NCBI GenBank assembly: GCA_009760855.2
Contig: WPIO01000028.1
Span: 4,237,501 to 4,301,500 of the forward strand
Reading direction: 5' to 3'
Source of the DNA: Cristatella mucedo
Taxonomy: Eukaryota; Bryozoa; Phylactolaemata; Cristatellidae
Length of the DNA: 64,000 bases
Part shown: positions 1-12,700 of the stretch, in pieces
How the letters are laid out: every line of letters starts with the position of its first letter
How positions within the stretch are numbered: position 1 is the first letter of the stretch
Made by a program: the position numbers and the translations under genes
Notes under the pieces: model-generated
Database searches by the model: none
Told to the model about the DNA's origin: nothing
The model's input: the letters and a program-made list of their open reading frames with translations, nothing else

Positions 1-865
1 ACGGTTCCATACCAGATCGGCGTTTGTTCTTTTGAGTTGGCACAGCCATGCTCGCAAGGCGTTTCACACAGTTTGGGACAAAGCCAAGCAGAGGAGCCTG
101 GCTGTAGATTGAAGACGCTTAGGGATCTGTTTCTTACGAAGCCGATTGTGGTGCACAGATTTTCAAGGCACGATAAGATGCAAGTAAACTTCATGAAGAT
201 CTGCATGCAGATGAGTGAGCATAGCTAGCTTGGGCAGGGCCTGGTTTTTTTATCGAGTCCTAAGAATGCTGGGCAACGGTAAAAGTTCTTGCGAAGTGCC
301 AGCAGCCTCACTAAAGCTACTTTTGCACGGTCTAACGTTTGAATGGCCAACTCATCAAGCTTTACTTGTTCATTATGCTCGTTGACAATATCGCTAATTG
401 GAAAAATTGCCGAATTCCTTTAACTACCTTGATAGTTGAAGAAGTAGATATAGAAGAGTTCGATTGCATAGATGCATCTTCATTCAGCTGTCAACGTCCT
501 GGATATACAACTGCGACCATCGTAATGTGTTTCCAGCAGTTTGGTGGCTCTGCATTGTTTTTAAGGACAGAATAATCGCAGGTGACTAAAGAGCAAACAA
601 GTGTGACCGCCCTAATGCAGTTACATTTACTTGAGTGATTTTTTTGAAAGTCCTTCGTGAGGAATAAAGCCCGACAGAAGTTTCTCAGGCAGGCAAACAG
701 CTAATTGATTGGCGACTTCCTTTTAAATGGACCTGACAAAAATAGAAGAAGTAACATTGATCTATAAGCAGCCAACATTTCATCGTCAAGATTCTACTGC
801 TTGGTAGCAATTTTAGGAAGATAGTGGACACAGACCGTGCACCGTGCCGTCATAAAAGGCATTGA
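1..865. other. No recognisable gene
   Basis: This stretch is AT-moderate single-copy-looking DNA. Short open frames occur on both strands, but none shows a domain, signal peptide or convincing splice context. I see nothing assignable here. Confidence 0.5.
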
Positions 866-1010
866 AAATAGCCGAGCTGGTTTGGCCCACTGGTCAAGGT
901 ACTCGCCTTTCACAACCGAGGTCAATGTGATTGTATTTTATGACCGAGGTCTCGGCATATGCGAAGCGCCTGAATAGAGATTGTTCTCTTGGGGCGCTAT
1001 ACAGATGATT
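866..1010 (+). mobile_element. SINE-B copy, degenerate
   Basis: The copy starts with a tRNA-like head reading GAGCTGGTTTGGCCCACTGG and continues into AAGCGCCTGAATAGAGATTG, TTCTCTTGGGGCGCTATACA. That 3' part matches the 3' tail of LINE-A in this window. The middle, including the expected B box, is disturbed by an insertion of T-rich sequence, so this is an old copy. Family assignment rests on comparison with the copies at 50.95-51.10 and 54.27-54.41 kb. Confidence 0.7.
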
Positions 1011-1303
1011 TATATTATCAGCTATCGCTGGGCTCAGCAATTAGATCAGGTGGCTACGTAGTTCTTCCTGCTCTCAAGCATTTCTGCCAAAAACAGCCAC
1101 CAAATCTTCCCCACAAAACCTACCGGCAAGTTACTCGAGAAGAGAAATGTAGGCTATTCTTTTATTGGGAGCTGAACTTTACAGGGAAGAATAAAGACCG
1201 ACGACATGACTGTCTTTTCAAATAAAAGGGTCTGGAATTTCATTAAAACGTCGGAGAAGACTCCGTAACGCATAGACACCAGATAATCTGTGAATGATTG
1301 AGG

Positions 1304-1424
1304 AATAATAATAAAAATAATAATAATTCACTTGATAAAGCGCCCTCAGAGAACTTAATCTCTCTCTAGGCGCTTTACATTTGCTGTAAAGTGAAATGCA
1401 ATTGAATGGTAAGTACAATCAGAA
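1304..1424 (-). mobile_element. LINE-A 3' tail fragment
   Basis: On the minus strand the sequence ends in the LINE-A 3' UTR: GCGCCTAGAGAGAGATTAAG, then TTCTCTGAGGGCGC, then an ATT-rich microsatellite tail. Only the last ~120 bp is present, typical of severe 5' truncation during target-primed reverse transcription. Confidence 0.85.
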
Positions 1425-3670
1425 TATTTCAGTTAAAACGTTGGATGAGGATAGGTTAGGATGGGTTAAGCAAACATATAGTTGCGATTAAAATTTTGAA
1501 ACTTTGGGATTCGTGTGCTTGTGAGTAAGGTTCTTAAGAAACTTTTTCTACTGTGCAAGGTCGATGAATAAATGACACCTCGTCAAACGTGCTGTCGAGT
1601 TGGTGCATTTTCTTTGTGCATCTTTGTGCACGGGAGAGTGCACTCTTATGGCAGAGTATGCAATCTGCTTAAAGAAAAGCTTTTTGAAGGAACATTCGCA
1701 CACAGAGCTATGGCATAACTTTTAATGCCGTGTACCGTCAAGGTTGACTCTGGCACTGCAGGGAAGTTTCATTCGAGCATAACTGAGATTAGTGCCGGTG
1801 TTGGTTCCAGTGGTAGAGGTGGAACATTAATGACAACCAGTCCTGAAAGTGAGTAAGAAATGCACTTGATAATGATGTAATGTTTGTGGCAATGATAGGC
1901 TGAGGAGACAGCTGCTGACTCCAGTTTGCACAACAAAGAAGGCCTATGCCAGGGCTGGCTCGACTAAGCCCACAGCATGACTAGTAGCACATCCACACAT
2001 CCTGTCACCAAGCAGGAAGTGGTAAAGGCAAGTGCACAGCCAACTTCGTAGACCCGATGTCCACTTGGCATTGACACCTGTTGCTGCCTGCTTCCAGATC
2101 CCTGTGCAAGCTTGTGTTCGGTACCTATATTTAGGCTCAGTCTTGGATGCCAGTTTAATTAACTTGTCCAAAATTAGCTCCGACCGAGTGGCCACCAGTG
2201 GCACTCGTGCCAAGTGCTACACAGAGCTGATAATGTAGGATACATAACAATCGAATGATTTACCACAGAATGCCGCACCCAGGCCACTGGCTAGCTGCTA
2301 ATGGTGCTGTTGACGGCTACTGCACTAAATCCACTGCTGAACAAGGCTACCCTTCACCTAAACTTCAAATTAATATGCGACTACCTCTTTCGACCTTTGA
2401 AGAGTGGGAAATAGACTCCCAATTTTAATACATCGGCCACTTGAGACATCCTGGAGCCGGTTCACACTACCGACAACGAAACAACAGAGGCTGCACCAAG
2501 GTGGGCGAAGGCTGGATGCAATGCAATGCTGTTCAGACCAATCCAGCTGCGACAAGCCTCTGGGGCAGGGTGAGCGATGGGGAGAGGGCTTGGCTAGAAT
2601 TACCACCTCCCCCATAGTTTGCCTCGACTGTCGTCGCAGATCGTGTGCTTACGGGTCCTACACCAGGAAGCACACCTTCGGTCAAGTTCTGTTGCATTCG
2701 GGAGTTCAACTTGGACCCTCTGACGACAGAGGCAGATGTTTAAATCACCTAACAGTTTCTACAGGATTAGTACAAGCGAGCGATGCATGTAATGGATCGC
2801 GGCCGACCACGAGGCGCTCGACCTCATCATCCGGGCCTCGGCGCGCGGCACCTGCTCGGCTGTGCTTCCGCCGGCGGCAGCAGCAGCAGCGGCCGCGGCT
2901 GCTGCTTGCGGACAAGCCGCTGGCCTCGCTGGTGCCACGGCACCACCGCGAGTAATCATACTTGTGTGTTAATGTTAGTAGCACATCTATGCATGTCGTA
3001 AATATGGATGTCGATTCCTAGCTGCATCGTCTGCTGACAGTTTCGCTGCAGTTTCAACGAGACCTGCATGCCCATAGCTGCTGCTTGGCTATCAAACAGA
3101 CTACCTCACTGCGGTCGACGGTAGGTCTTTAAGGCAGTGCTAGTTAGTGCATGCCCACCTTGCACGGCAAGCCACCGTTGTGCATTAGCTGAGAGCACAG
3201 CTAGAGGTCAATACATGGGACGGATCCTTAAATCCCAGAACAAAGCGCATGTGGTGTCAGCGGGCGAAAAGTCACTGAGTGCACGATGAGTTCAGCCAGC
3301 TCTGCGGCAGCCGTTCATGAGCTCCGAGGAAGAACGGAGCGATTTCCAGATTTCAGACTCTTTGCCAGACTTGCTGAGCCAGTCGATAGTCGTGCATTTC
3401 AGGTGTCGCCTGTTGTCGCGCCTTCTGGATATCGTGCATGTACAGACATATTGGGCCGTGGAAACGCTCCTACTGCCCAGCGTGCATTATGTGCTAACCG
3501 TTTGCACTTTACTGGTATTGAACTTACGTTTGGCCATCCTCATTCCGCAAACCTACGACAGCCGACTTGCGGATAAAAAGAAAACCCGGGAATTTGGCTC
3601 AAACACGTCGAGTCCAAACGAAAGGTATTCCATCTGCCACAGCGACTCCTCAAACTGGCTAACAGCTCAG
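1425..3670. other. No recognisable gene
   Basis: Mixed-composition DNA. A short CAG-rich, GC-rich patch at about 2870-2950 opens frames on both strands giving Ser/Ala-rich or Arg-rich translations; I treat these as low complexity. No domain is recognisable. Confidence 0.45.
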
Positions 3671-3671
3671 T

Positions 3672-3745
3672 AATTTAACTCATTCATATAGCGCCCTAAG
3701 AGAACCCATATCTATCCAGGCGCTTCACACACGCTGCAGGTCGTG
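3672..3745 (-). mobile_element. SINE-B 3' end fragment
   Basis: The minus strand reads GAAGCGCCTGGATAGATATG followed by GTTCTCTTAGGGCGCTATAT, the tail of SINE-B. The tRNA-like head is missing or too diverged to see. Confidence 0.7.
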
Positions 3746-6700
3746 CTTACGAGATGAGCCTCCGTAGAAGCTCATTGATCGCTCTTTGTTCGTAGGGGCC
3801 TTGAAGCCCGACCATGACAACGATTCGGTTGTGCAGGGCAGGGTGGCTGTGTACCGCACGGGGCGCCTTCGAAAGGCAAGCAGACAGCAACCCCCCACAC
3901 CCCCCACCACCCCACCCGCGAAAAATGCACGGGTATGCCTGTGCCAGCTATGATTGATGACGTTGCTACCCGAGTTGTTTGTCCCGGTTGAGACTGGCAG
4001 TAAACGTCCCACGCTAACGACGCAGTTGTTTTTTGCTTCGTTATTTATGCGAAGTGGTTATTTGTGCGATATTGAATTCAGTTCAGCCGCCGCTGGGCAG
4101 CTCGCTGCTCGCGTGATGCCCAGCGCTGAGAGCACGATCGTGCAGAAAGACCTCGCTTAATCGAGATTCGTTAAAGCAGCGAGCGAATGCCGAAGCCAGT
4201 CTGCACACTGACGCCCAACTGCAATACATAGCGCAAAGTCATGCAATTAGTTACCAGGCACTTTGCCTCTCAGAGCGGCCGGCCAGGGCTTGGGAGATCA
4301 ATTGCAATAACGCTTACCGGATCTTACGAGGTAAGCTAGCCCCTAGGAATCAGTTGCCGATAACGTAGTAAGGAGTTAGGCGTCCAGGGAGAGGGCTCGA
4401 CGCTTCGTGGCCCTCATCGACTTAGAGCAATTCTCGAGGCGGCGACGATCGTGCCTAAGGTGGCAGTTGCAGCTGCCACCAGTCCACGTGACCCCTAACT
4501 GTAGTGGACTGCCGATGCAGCAGCAGCAGCAGCAGCAGTAGCAGCCCTGAGCGACCAACCAGCGACATGCCCAGAGTTCCTCTGGCGGCAGATTTCGGTC
4601 AAGTCCGTACAGGCGGTACAAACGAAGCTTGTTCTGAGAGCGTCTTTGACGCATGCCACAAGGTCCACGTCAGACTGGAAGGATGTCTTGCATCCTTTTT
4701 TACTGTCCGAATAGGGTAAACAGCTAGCGATCGCAGGCGTACCACTTGCTGATGACTTCGGAGTTCTCCGTCGATCGGCTTGAAGAGATGTCTGACTGTG
4801 CGAGTGTTTTTTTTCGGGCGGCTCCTCGGGGCGAGGACGAATTGTCCGAAGTCAAAATACTGCGCCATCCAAATGCAGCTACTAGAGCGGCGGCAGAGTA
4901 GGTAGAGAGTCGCACGTCGTTCTGTACCCGGTTTGCACTTGCTCTCGCTTTGCAGCGCAGCCTTAATGTGGCAGTTACCCGAGAGTGAGCATTAGCTGAC
5001 ACTTTCCTAGAGCTTTGTCTTTGTACAATACGGCTCTGTCTGCTTCCGCAGCTTTTATTTCTATGTTCGTCAATATGCGCCGGCAGTATCAGATGGTGGC
5101 ATAATGAAAACTCCATTCCTTTTTTGCCCTTTTTTAATCAAACAATCGTGTTCGACTTCGCTCATGAGCGATTGTTGTCGTCGGTAGCTAGCTTTTGTAC
5201 AGCGGCAATCCAGACGTTTAGGCTCTCGCACGATCAAGTCGATTACGAAACTCCCTGCGAGGCTGTGACGCTGCTGAAGTCCCCGGCTGGAATGCAGAAT
5301 GTCCTCAATATCGGCAACCATTCTTTGCTGCAGAGCCTTCGAACTCATTTTGGCAATCTGGTAGCCATCTTACATTTGGTTCGACCAAACGGCCCACTCG
5401 CTTTAGATTTCCAGCATTGGGCAGACCTCTAGTAGGTCTGCCGGGCAGGCTGCACTGTTGATAGCTCTTACCCAGGCCTCAAATCGAGTACTACCTCCAG
5501 TTTGCCGCCGACGCCTCGGGACTTTTTAGCACTGTGGTCCAATGAGCCCCTCGATGGCTGCTTTTCATTGGATAACCGTGCAGCTTCGTGGGCGACCATT
5601 AATCGTCTTTGAAGTAGGTAATTTGGGCGTTTTAATGTGATAGCAGGTGCCGTAAATATATCGAAGTTGCTATAAATAAAACCGCCACCGGACGAGCGGC
5701 CATCGTCGCAATAGGCTCGCTGATTTAGAAAGCTTTCCGCCAATTGAACCTCGAAGGGAGCCGTCGGGTTGCATACCTGGTCAGGTCAGCGAGGTAGCTG
5801 CGAGAGTACAGCTCGGAGATCAGTCCCGATCCCGCGGATGTTTAACCCCACACAAGCGTGCCCACGGCAAGATGCCTAACGTAGCGTTAGCGCTTTTTTC
5901 ATGCCAGCCCGCTCGCTCGTTCTCAAGCGAGCCCGCTGCGACCCAGCGGCAGCTTCTCGTGCCAGCCTGCGCTGGTTCGAAGACAGTGCGCGTCGCGTCT
6001 GACTCTCCAACCCTGCCCGGTTCAAAGAGTCTAGACGGCCGGTTCTCTGCGCAGGTTCTGCCCGTTCTCGTGCTCGAGTTTCGCTCGCCGATTACAGCTC
6101 AGTAGCTGTGCGAACGTCTGTGTGCGACGAGTTGCCCAACGGCAAGAAACGCCACCGTTTGCCTCCGCTCTCGTACGCGCGGAGTCGGTATTGATGAAAT
6201 TCCTACTACCCACGTTTGGGAGCTATACGCATTCGTACAGAATGTTCCCTTAACTAGTAGCCTAATGTCGCATTACAGCCGCTTCGTTGAACCAGCATAT
6301 CGTTAAAGAAAAGTTGGCAGCTTGTAGTTAGTAAGCCGCACATCAACCTAAGATCGACAGCGTTTTCAGGCTAACGTTCATCCAGCGATATCCACTCTCG
6401 TAGCCTTAATGAAGTATAAAATCGCAGGACAGACGCCAAAGGAGAAGAAGCAGGACTCAAGTTTGGACTGGAGGACTTTAGCCCGTCGCACTGCTTTGCT
6501 ACCTACTTTAAAGTTAGGGTTTAGTACTCGTGTTAAAAAGCAACCTGCATAAGCATAAGAATATATTCTGTGGCCAATAAATACGCGGCGGTTTTAGAAA
6601 TTGAGGTCTTGCACTGAATGCATATCTTCTTTAATCTGTTTCCAGAAAGTATTTGAATCAGCCGTGCGGCATAGCTGACGCACAAAAACGCACGCAAGGA

Positions 6701-7084
6701 TCTTCTTTTAAGCTCCGCCATGAAGATTAAGGTGCTTGTGTTACCTACACGCCGTAGCGCCTTCTGCGCTCAAGTCCTTGGATCAAACAGTGCTCATATT
6801 GGTGGTAGCCATTGCAGACGCATGACAAATGCTCGTTGACCTGGTGTCTCAAAGCGAGGCTAAAGGATGATAGCTGCTACAACGATACACGCAGGTATGC
6901 CGTCGATAGCAGAGAATGGGAGCAATCAGCACCTATACCTTAATATAACAGGTCTACTTTAATATAGTTCAATCTATTTCATAGCCAAAGAGAGTCACGC
7001 GGCGTGTGCACTATTAGTAACAGCTTAAAAATCACACCGAAGCCCGAGGTACAACTCTCTGACTCAAAGCCCGAGGTATTTATA
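3746..7084. other. No recognisable gene
   Basis: Contains a short C-rich tract (about 3890-3920) and a (CAG)7-like run at about 4515-4537. Several open frames of 60-130 codons exist on both strands but overlap one another and have no family resemblance. Nothing assignable. Confidence 0.45.
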
Positions 7085-7250
7085 ATTATGCAGTTCGTTT
7101 ACATAGCGCCCTAAGAGAACTTAATGTTTATTCAGGTGCCTCACATATGCCATGGGCCTCGAGCCCATGACTTCGACAGTCAACTACATTCAGTCTGATG
7201 TTGGTCGGGGGCAAACACCTTAACCTCTGGGCCAAACTAGGGCGGCTGGT
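7085..7250 (-). mobile_element. SINE-B copy
   Basis: Minus strand: a tRNA-like head containing TAGTTTGGCCCAGAGGTTAA (A-box-like) and a B-box-like TGGGCTCGAGGCC, then a LINE-A-like tail CACCTGAATAAACATTAAGT, TCTCTTAGGGCGCTATGTAA. The arrangement of tRNA-like promoter plus LINE-derived 3' end defines a SINE. Confidence 0.78.
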
Positions 7251-9220
7251 ACAACTCTCTGGCTCGAAGTCCAAAGTGAACAAGCGACCAACTATTACTT
7301 TACTTTGGCTTTTCATACCGTTTAAACGCAGATTCTGACCTATGCAGCTCCTAGTTATTATAATTACGGAGCTTTAAATAATCTTAAGAATTTTCGTAAC
7401 TTAATCTGCAGTAGTGCGTCTCAGCGCTCCTCCTTCGGTTGAGTCCGTCCTCGGGCGGGATAAAAAAAAAGCACCTAATGTAACTACATTTGGTAGAGGT
7501 CGACATTCAGCTTCGCCCCTCGTTGAGCTCTACTATAAATTATAATATAAATAACATAAATAATTATATGAATTAATGCCCCGGATTTTCAGTCGCCGTT
7601 TTAGCTTCGCAGCTGTCATTGTATTCCGTTCCGTCTCGTCTTCATCTTCATCGCCGCAAGCCATACCAGCATTGAGCGGGTTTTCTGTGCATCGTCTGAA
7701 CCCTTGCATTTCATCGCCGTCAGGCTGTACGCATTTCACTTGTCTGGAGACGGGCGTAAGTGTTTAGCTTCAGCCCGATCTCTGCGAAACGGTCTCTCAA
7801 CTAGAGCACGATCAGTGCACACGGTACAGTGAGGAGAAGATCTCGACGTACCGTTGCACGTGCGATTGCATCATATCACACACTTCCCTGCCATCGTCTC
7901 GCCAGTCCTGTATTAATAAAATCGGGCCCGCCCCCAAACCGGATGCAAGGTCTCCTGATTTCTCCATACGGAACTTCAACCATGACCTGCACCCACGTTA
8001 CATGGCTCCCAGAACGCCCTTGACATCTTCTAAGTTAAATTTTAGAATGTGCCGTGCACCCCCCTGATTGATGCTGGCCTTGGAGAATCTAGCTCCAGCT
8101 TTATAGCAGTCGCAGCTGTACTCTCAGCAGACTGCTAGTCAGCAGCGGCTTTTAATTTATACGTCACACATTTTTGCATCGGACGTACAGTAATCTCTGG
8201 CTTCAGGGTACCCTCACTCTCATCGAGAGTACGTCTAAGATGGCCGCTAGATGCATCTAACTGGGCATGCTACCTGTCGAAATATTCTGAATCGGCAGGG
8301 AAGCTGAATTTACAGAAGTTAGGTACAATGCAGCCATTCAATTTTTTTTACAAGTTATATTAGTTAATCTCTGCTCCCAAAAAGATCGCGTAATTTCATT
8401 AGGCGACCCCTCTTTCGAATTCCAAACTTTGAAAGAGCAAGCAGAAACTTGAGCGTTTTACCACTCAATCATGTTACACATATATTTCTTCGTCCAGCCA
8501 TTTTTATGAAGCCATTTTTCAGGTAACCTACTCACCACTAGTCACAAGCAATGCGACTGAGCAGAAAATGACTGCCAAGAGGCAGCAGCAATTGCCCAAA
8601 AGTTGCGATACCAAATATTACGACTTCACTATACTGGCTTCTGCCCTCAAGTCATTTTTCGCAGCCGCAGCTCATCGTTGGTGCTGGTTTTTGCAGCCGC
8701 TTTACCGATACTAGCAGAGCTGGAGCATCAAATCACGGCTAGTGCGTTTTAGAGCCTGCCTTAATATTCGTAAGCTTTCCGGCGGTGGCAGAGCGCCGCA
8801 CAAATCAAGAAAGCACATACGTCAATAAAACCAGTACGTACGGATAATGTAGACCAGTTAATTCGATGGCTACAGAGAGGCACATGCGTACAGCTCCACC
8901 CACAACACCAGGTACATCTATGGCTCCAACCCCTAAGTACAGCTGACAAGATACAGTGCCTAGTGTGGCCAATGAACTGTATCTGAATTACTTATCTTTC
9001 GAGCGACAAAGAATATTACGAAGCGTAACCGAGTCACGAAGGCCGAGGAAGTGAGTAGCTTAAAAGTTGTGGCTTCTGGGTGGCTAGAAAGGTCATATCG
9101 GAGTCGGCAGCAGGAGCGTAAATATTGCTGTGCACGAACCGCTGAAGGGAATTCCGGTGTGCAGGACAGCTAACGCGTGATCCTTACAGGATCTGAGCGT
9201 ACAAAGAGGCTAAAACTGGT
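7251..9220. other. No recognisable gene
   Basis: AT-moderate DNA with scattered short open frames. Nothing in it resembles a gene or one of the repeat families seen elsewhere in the window. Confidence 0.45.
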
Positions 9221-9224
9221 GCAC

Positions 9225-9532
9225 CGGTTGCAAGTCCTTGACAGTGGAACGTACTGCCACAATTCTTACGCAACGACATCTACACTCCTGCTGCCAATTA
9301 TGGCATATCCTTTTCCAGGAGTCCTGAGCTGCTACTTCCATGCTACTCACTTCATTGACTGCCCCTACTGACTTTTTTTTCTGTGCTGCGTGAGATGAAG
9401 ACTGTTGGCTATTGCATGCGCGCCAGAAGCTTCCTACACCTTGACTGCGCCAGAGAAAACACTCCAGCTTAGCACCCGTATAGCCATTGTGGCTTTGTGG
9501 AGTTACAGACTGACAAAGACACATCACACTAC
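9225..9532 (+). mobile_element. LINE-B C-terminal and 3' UTR fragment
   Basis: The plus strand preserves the LINE-B C-terminal segment (compare NSLPQFLRNDIYSP at 56.8 kb) in degraded form, then the non-coding end AGCCATTGTGGCTTTGTGGA followed by GTTACAGACTGACAAAGACA. The long minus-strand open frame over 9210-9809 is an antisense shadow of this relic. Confidence 0.7.
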
Positions 9533-9659
9533 ATTCTTCCCGGCTACTAAACGAATAAAGAAAGTTAGTGCTTGCCGACTGCCGGTTCGTGCTGCACACA
9601 TGCTGGTCAAGCATTCCACCGCACGCTAACTCCCTCCTGACCGAGATAAAACCCATAGC

Positions 9660-9925
9660 AAAGCAAAGAACCAGCAAAGCGCACAAAGAACAAAAAGGAA
9701 CAGGCTCCTGTGGGGCGCAAGGAAAATTTGCTAGACCATCAGCACCTTTACTCTCCCGTAGGCACTCTTGAGCAACTAAAATGACGGCTCCTATTGACGT
9801 TTCTATCAATCATCCACCGTTTTCGTAAAGATTTCATAATAGCTTTCGGTTTCCACCAGCCAATTGGTGAATATGTATTCTTGCAGGTACCGTAGCCGAA
9901 TTAACGCGTACGTCCAATCTGCTAT
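9660..9925 (-). mobile_element. LINE-C fragment, paired with 50.3 kb
   Basis: The reverse complement of this segment matches 50293-50522 closely along its length, including TAAAATGACGGCTCCTATTG / CAATAGGGGCCGTCATTTTA and CCAGCCAATTGGTGA / TCACCAATTGGCTGG. At 50.3 kb the sequence runs into a LINE-like 3' UTR, so I group both with LINE-C. It could equally be an unnamed repeat. Confidence 0.6.
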
Positions 9926-9930
9926 TTCAG

Positions 9931-10240
9931 TCACGACATCTCCTGACTTGACCACATTTAAAAAGAAACTAAAAACGCACCTATTTATCACAGCATTTAG
10001 TGGGTCCCTGCGATTCGAACTATATGTGTTTACGCGTGCTGATACTGTGAATGCTGCCACTAACCATACTTGCATGCTGACCCAGTTAAAGTCACCCCCT
10101 AACCGTGTTATTCTTGTTGTTTATTGAGCATGCTACCACTAACCCTTCAATCGTGCTTCCTTAGCAGCAAATGTAAAGTGCCTAGAAAGAGATTGAGTTC
10201 CCTGAGGGTGCTTTATCAGATGAATTATTATTATTATTAT
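9931..10240 (+). mobile_element. LINE-A 3' end
   Basis: Encodes the end of the LINE-A C-terminal region (SPDLTTFKKKLKTHLFITAF) and then the full 3' UTR, finishing GAGATTGAGTTCCCTGAGGG and an (ATT)n tail. Directly abuts the LINE-C fragment at 9660-9925. Confidence 0.9.
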
Positions 10241-11297
10241 ACAGCTCGTAGGTAGCTGCTTTTAAATTATTGGTCAGCCTCTTCGGTAAGTTACCCATAA
10301 CTCTGAACAACCATCAGATATGAAGACTCACTGTAGGAGCGGCTATCGCACGCCCACACACGTCAGCGCATAGACCCATGTGCAATGAATTCTCGAGCTC
10401 GGGGCATGCGCATCGCTGGTTATCCGTCGATGGATTGTATCTATTCTTTATCTCAATCAAATATTTATTATAAAAATTATAAGCCAGCGCTCTTCATTGC
10501 ATCCGTACTCGGCTACCGTGCTCGGAACCTTCGGAATATCGCGCGTCTGCAAGGTTTTTGCGCTTGTGCCCTAAGAGTTTGAGTGAGAAGTTATCGTACG
10601 TTTGCTTGTAGCAGCTGTACGTTGCGGCTGATAATATAAACGCACTTTCACTTACGTGGCTTCGCAATATACCGTGCGTTGCATTAATGACGTGTGCGGT
10701 TGTCACGTTTAATGTACTGGTGCTGACCCTCACGATTGCCACAGCGATCTGCTACTGGCGGCACACGTCAGGTATATCAGTGCAGCAACAGCGACTCGTT
10801 AGCTGCGCTTTGGAGTGACAGCTCTTCCGTTGTATTTGCTATGTATCTGCAAGGACTGGCATCTGCTACGCGCCGCTGTGCGTTTGTGGCAAAACACGCT
10901 TGTTCAGGAGCAGCTGTGGCCCCGTACTTAGCAATTAGTGTCAGAACTCTTGGACTATTGGGCTGAGGACCCGAGGCAGTCGTCCTGTGCTAATCTCATT
11001 GCCGGTGACTGTATTAGCAAGCATTTGACGTGGAAAATTGCACTCTATATTCTCTTGAATAAGGCGTGTACTGATCGCGGATGAATTGAGTTCGTGAAAG
11101 AGGAATCTGCTGCTTGCTGTGCCGAAACTTGTAAACCAAAAGAGTCATTGGCGGAAATTAAGCAAATTAAGCAGAATTGCCGCACAGAAATTTCTCGAAC
11201 TACTGAGCTGCATTGTACCGAATTTATGCAAATACGGAATCTGTGTTATTTCCACACATTTCAAGGTGAACTTGATTAGGCCAATGAAGGCAGCAAA
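10241..11297. other. No recognisable gene
   Basis: Short open frames on both strands but no recognisable protein or repeat. Confidence 0.4.
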
Positions 11298-11317
11298 ATG
11301 AGCTCGCAAGTAACATC

Positions 11318-11734
11318 ATGGAAGGTAGCAAGGGCGACATGGCGACGACTGCGGCTCACCGGCGGGTCGTCGTTGAAGCTCCAGGTCTTGAAATCGAGAT
11401 GGGCGATGTGGGGCCTACGAGACCAGAGTTTCGTATTTCACTCAATATCACGGAGACAGTCGTCCGCTGTTCATGCGCCTCAGCCTCGACTGAAGATGCG
11501 AAGAGCGCAGCGATCCTTCTTCCGGTGCCACTGACAGCCTACGCTACGGAGCCTGTGACTATTGTGATTTGCTTCGAGACATCTGCCGCACCAAGTTTCG
11601 AGGTGATGGACAGCTGCTCTGAATCTAGGCAAGCTGCTTCGCTACTTTGCGATCGTACCGCTGATTGCTTCCGCCCGGGAGGCCAGGCATTGCTGACAGC
11701 GCTCGTCTTCGCTACTTCGCGATCGTACCGCTGA
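11318..11734 (+). CDS. Unassigned 138-codon ORF
   Basis: I do not recognise this protein. The ATG has G at -3 or close to it and G at +4 (CATCATGGA), and the first ~90 codons give a balanced composition with alternating hydrophobic and acidic residues (for example VVVEAPGLEIEMGDVGPTRP). No signal peptide, membrane segment or known motif is visible. The end of the frame runs into the first copy of a 70-bp tandem duplication (11637-11776), so the C-terminus is probably not original. An overlapping frame at 11298-11534 competes with it. It may be a genuine exon, a pseudogene or chance. Confidence 0.22.
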   Translation: MEGSKGDMATTAAHRRVVVEAPGLEIEMGDVGPTRPEFRISLNITETVVRCSCASASTEDAKSAAILLPVPLTAYATEPVTIVICFETSAAPSFEVMDSCSESRQAASLLCDRTADCFRPGGQALLTALVFATSRSYR

Positions 11735-11776
11735 TTGCTTCCGCCCGGGAGGCCAGGCATTGCTGACAGCGCTCGT
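11637..11776. repeat. 70-bp perfect tandem duplication
   Basis: Two adjacent 70-bp units, 11637-11706 and 11707-11776, differ at a single T/C position. Each unit begins CTTCGCTACTT(C)GCGATCG and ends GACAGCGCTCGT. Near identity means the duplication is recent, or is an assembly artefact. Confidence 0.95.
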
Positions 11777-12080
11777 AAGATGTCCAATGCGGTGCGACTT
11801 TTTGGCAAAGTTCAATCCAGGGACTATGCTGTACACAAAACGCCCACGCTCTGTGGTGGCAGAGAGAGCAGGTCGGCGACTTCTCGCGAGTTCTCGCGAG
11901 TTTTACGACTATTCTTCTGGGTAATTCTTTCGACTCGGTGAACTTACTTGAATTTATCAGCTGCATACTGCGTGTCCAACTGCCTTACCTTTATAACCTC
12001 CAACAGCCTAACACAGTGAAGTCCTCCATTGCTGCGATTTTAATATGACTTAATAAAGCTATTACAGGATGATCCGGCAG

Positions 12081-12700
12081 TAATAATAATAATAATACAT
12101 CTGATATAGCATCCTCAGAGCTCAATCTTTTTCTAGGCACTTTAAATTTTTTGCAAAGGAAGCGCGGTCGAATGGTTAGTGGTAGCATGTTTGATAGACA
12201 ACAAGAATGACACAATTAGGGGTGACATGCTCAGGATCAGCATGCAGGCGTGGTAAGTGGCAGCATGCACAGTGTCAGCACACGTAAGCACATAAAGGTC
12301 GAATGGCAGAGACCCACTAAATGCTGTGATAAATAGGTGTTTTTTATTTTTTTAAATGTGGTCAAGTCAGGGGATGTGACGAAGGTCGGGAGTGAGTTCC
12401 AGGCTTTGGGAGCATACGAACTGAAGGCATGGTCTCCAAAGGGCTTGAGGTTCGTACGAGGTATAGGTAAACAGTTAGATTCCGAAAAGCTGGTGATACG
12501 ATGCTTAGCCTGGTGGGGAAGTAGGTCTGATCGGTAGGTTGGAGACAAAGAATGAAGGGACCTTAAATTGAGTAACAAAACCTTGAAGTCAATGCGTTGC
12601 TTGACTGAGAGCCAGTGCAGGTCGGCGAGAAAAGGTGAGATGGTGTGACTGCGACGCTCGCGACAGACAAGCCTAGCTGCAGAGCTTTGCACCAGCTGTA
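12081..12700 (-). mobile_element. LINE-A C-terminal and 3' UTR, 5' truncated
   Basis: Minus-strand translation gives the LINE-A C-terminal region from QSSAARLVCRERRSHTISPF through SPDLTTFKK, then stop and the 3' UTR down to (ATT)n at 12081. The C-terminal frame is open over 12237-12692, so this is a fairly young copy. There is no catalytic RT core. Confidence 0.92.

Noticed and set aside
9210-9809. 199-codon minus-strand ORF
   Set aside because: It runs across LINE-B antisense sequence and into a LINE-C fragment; its open length is chance.
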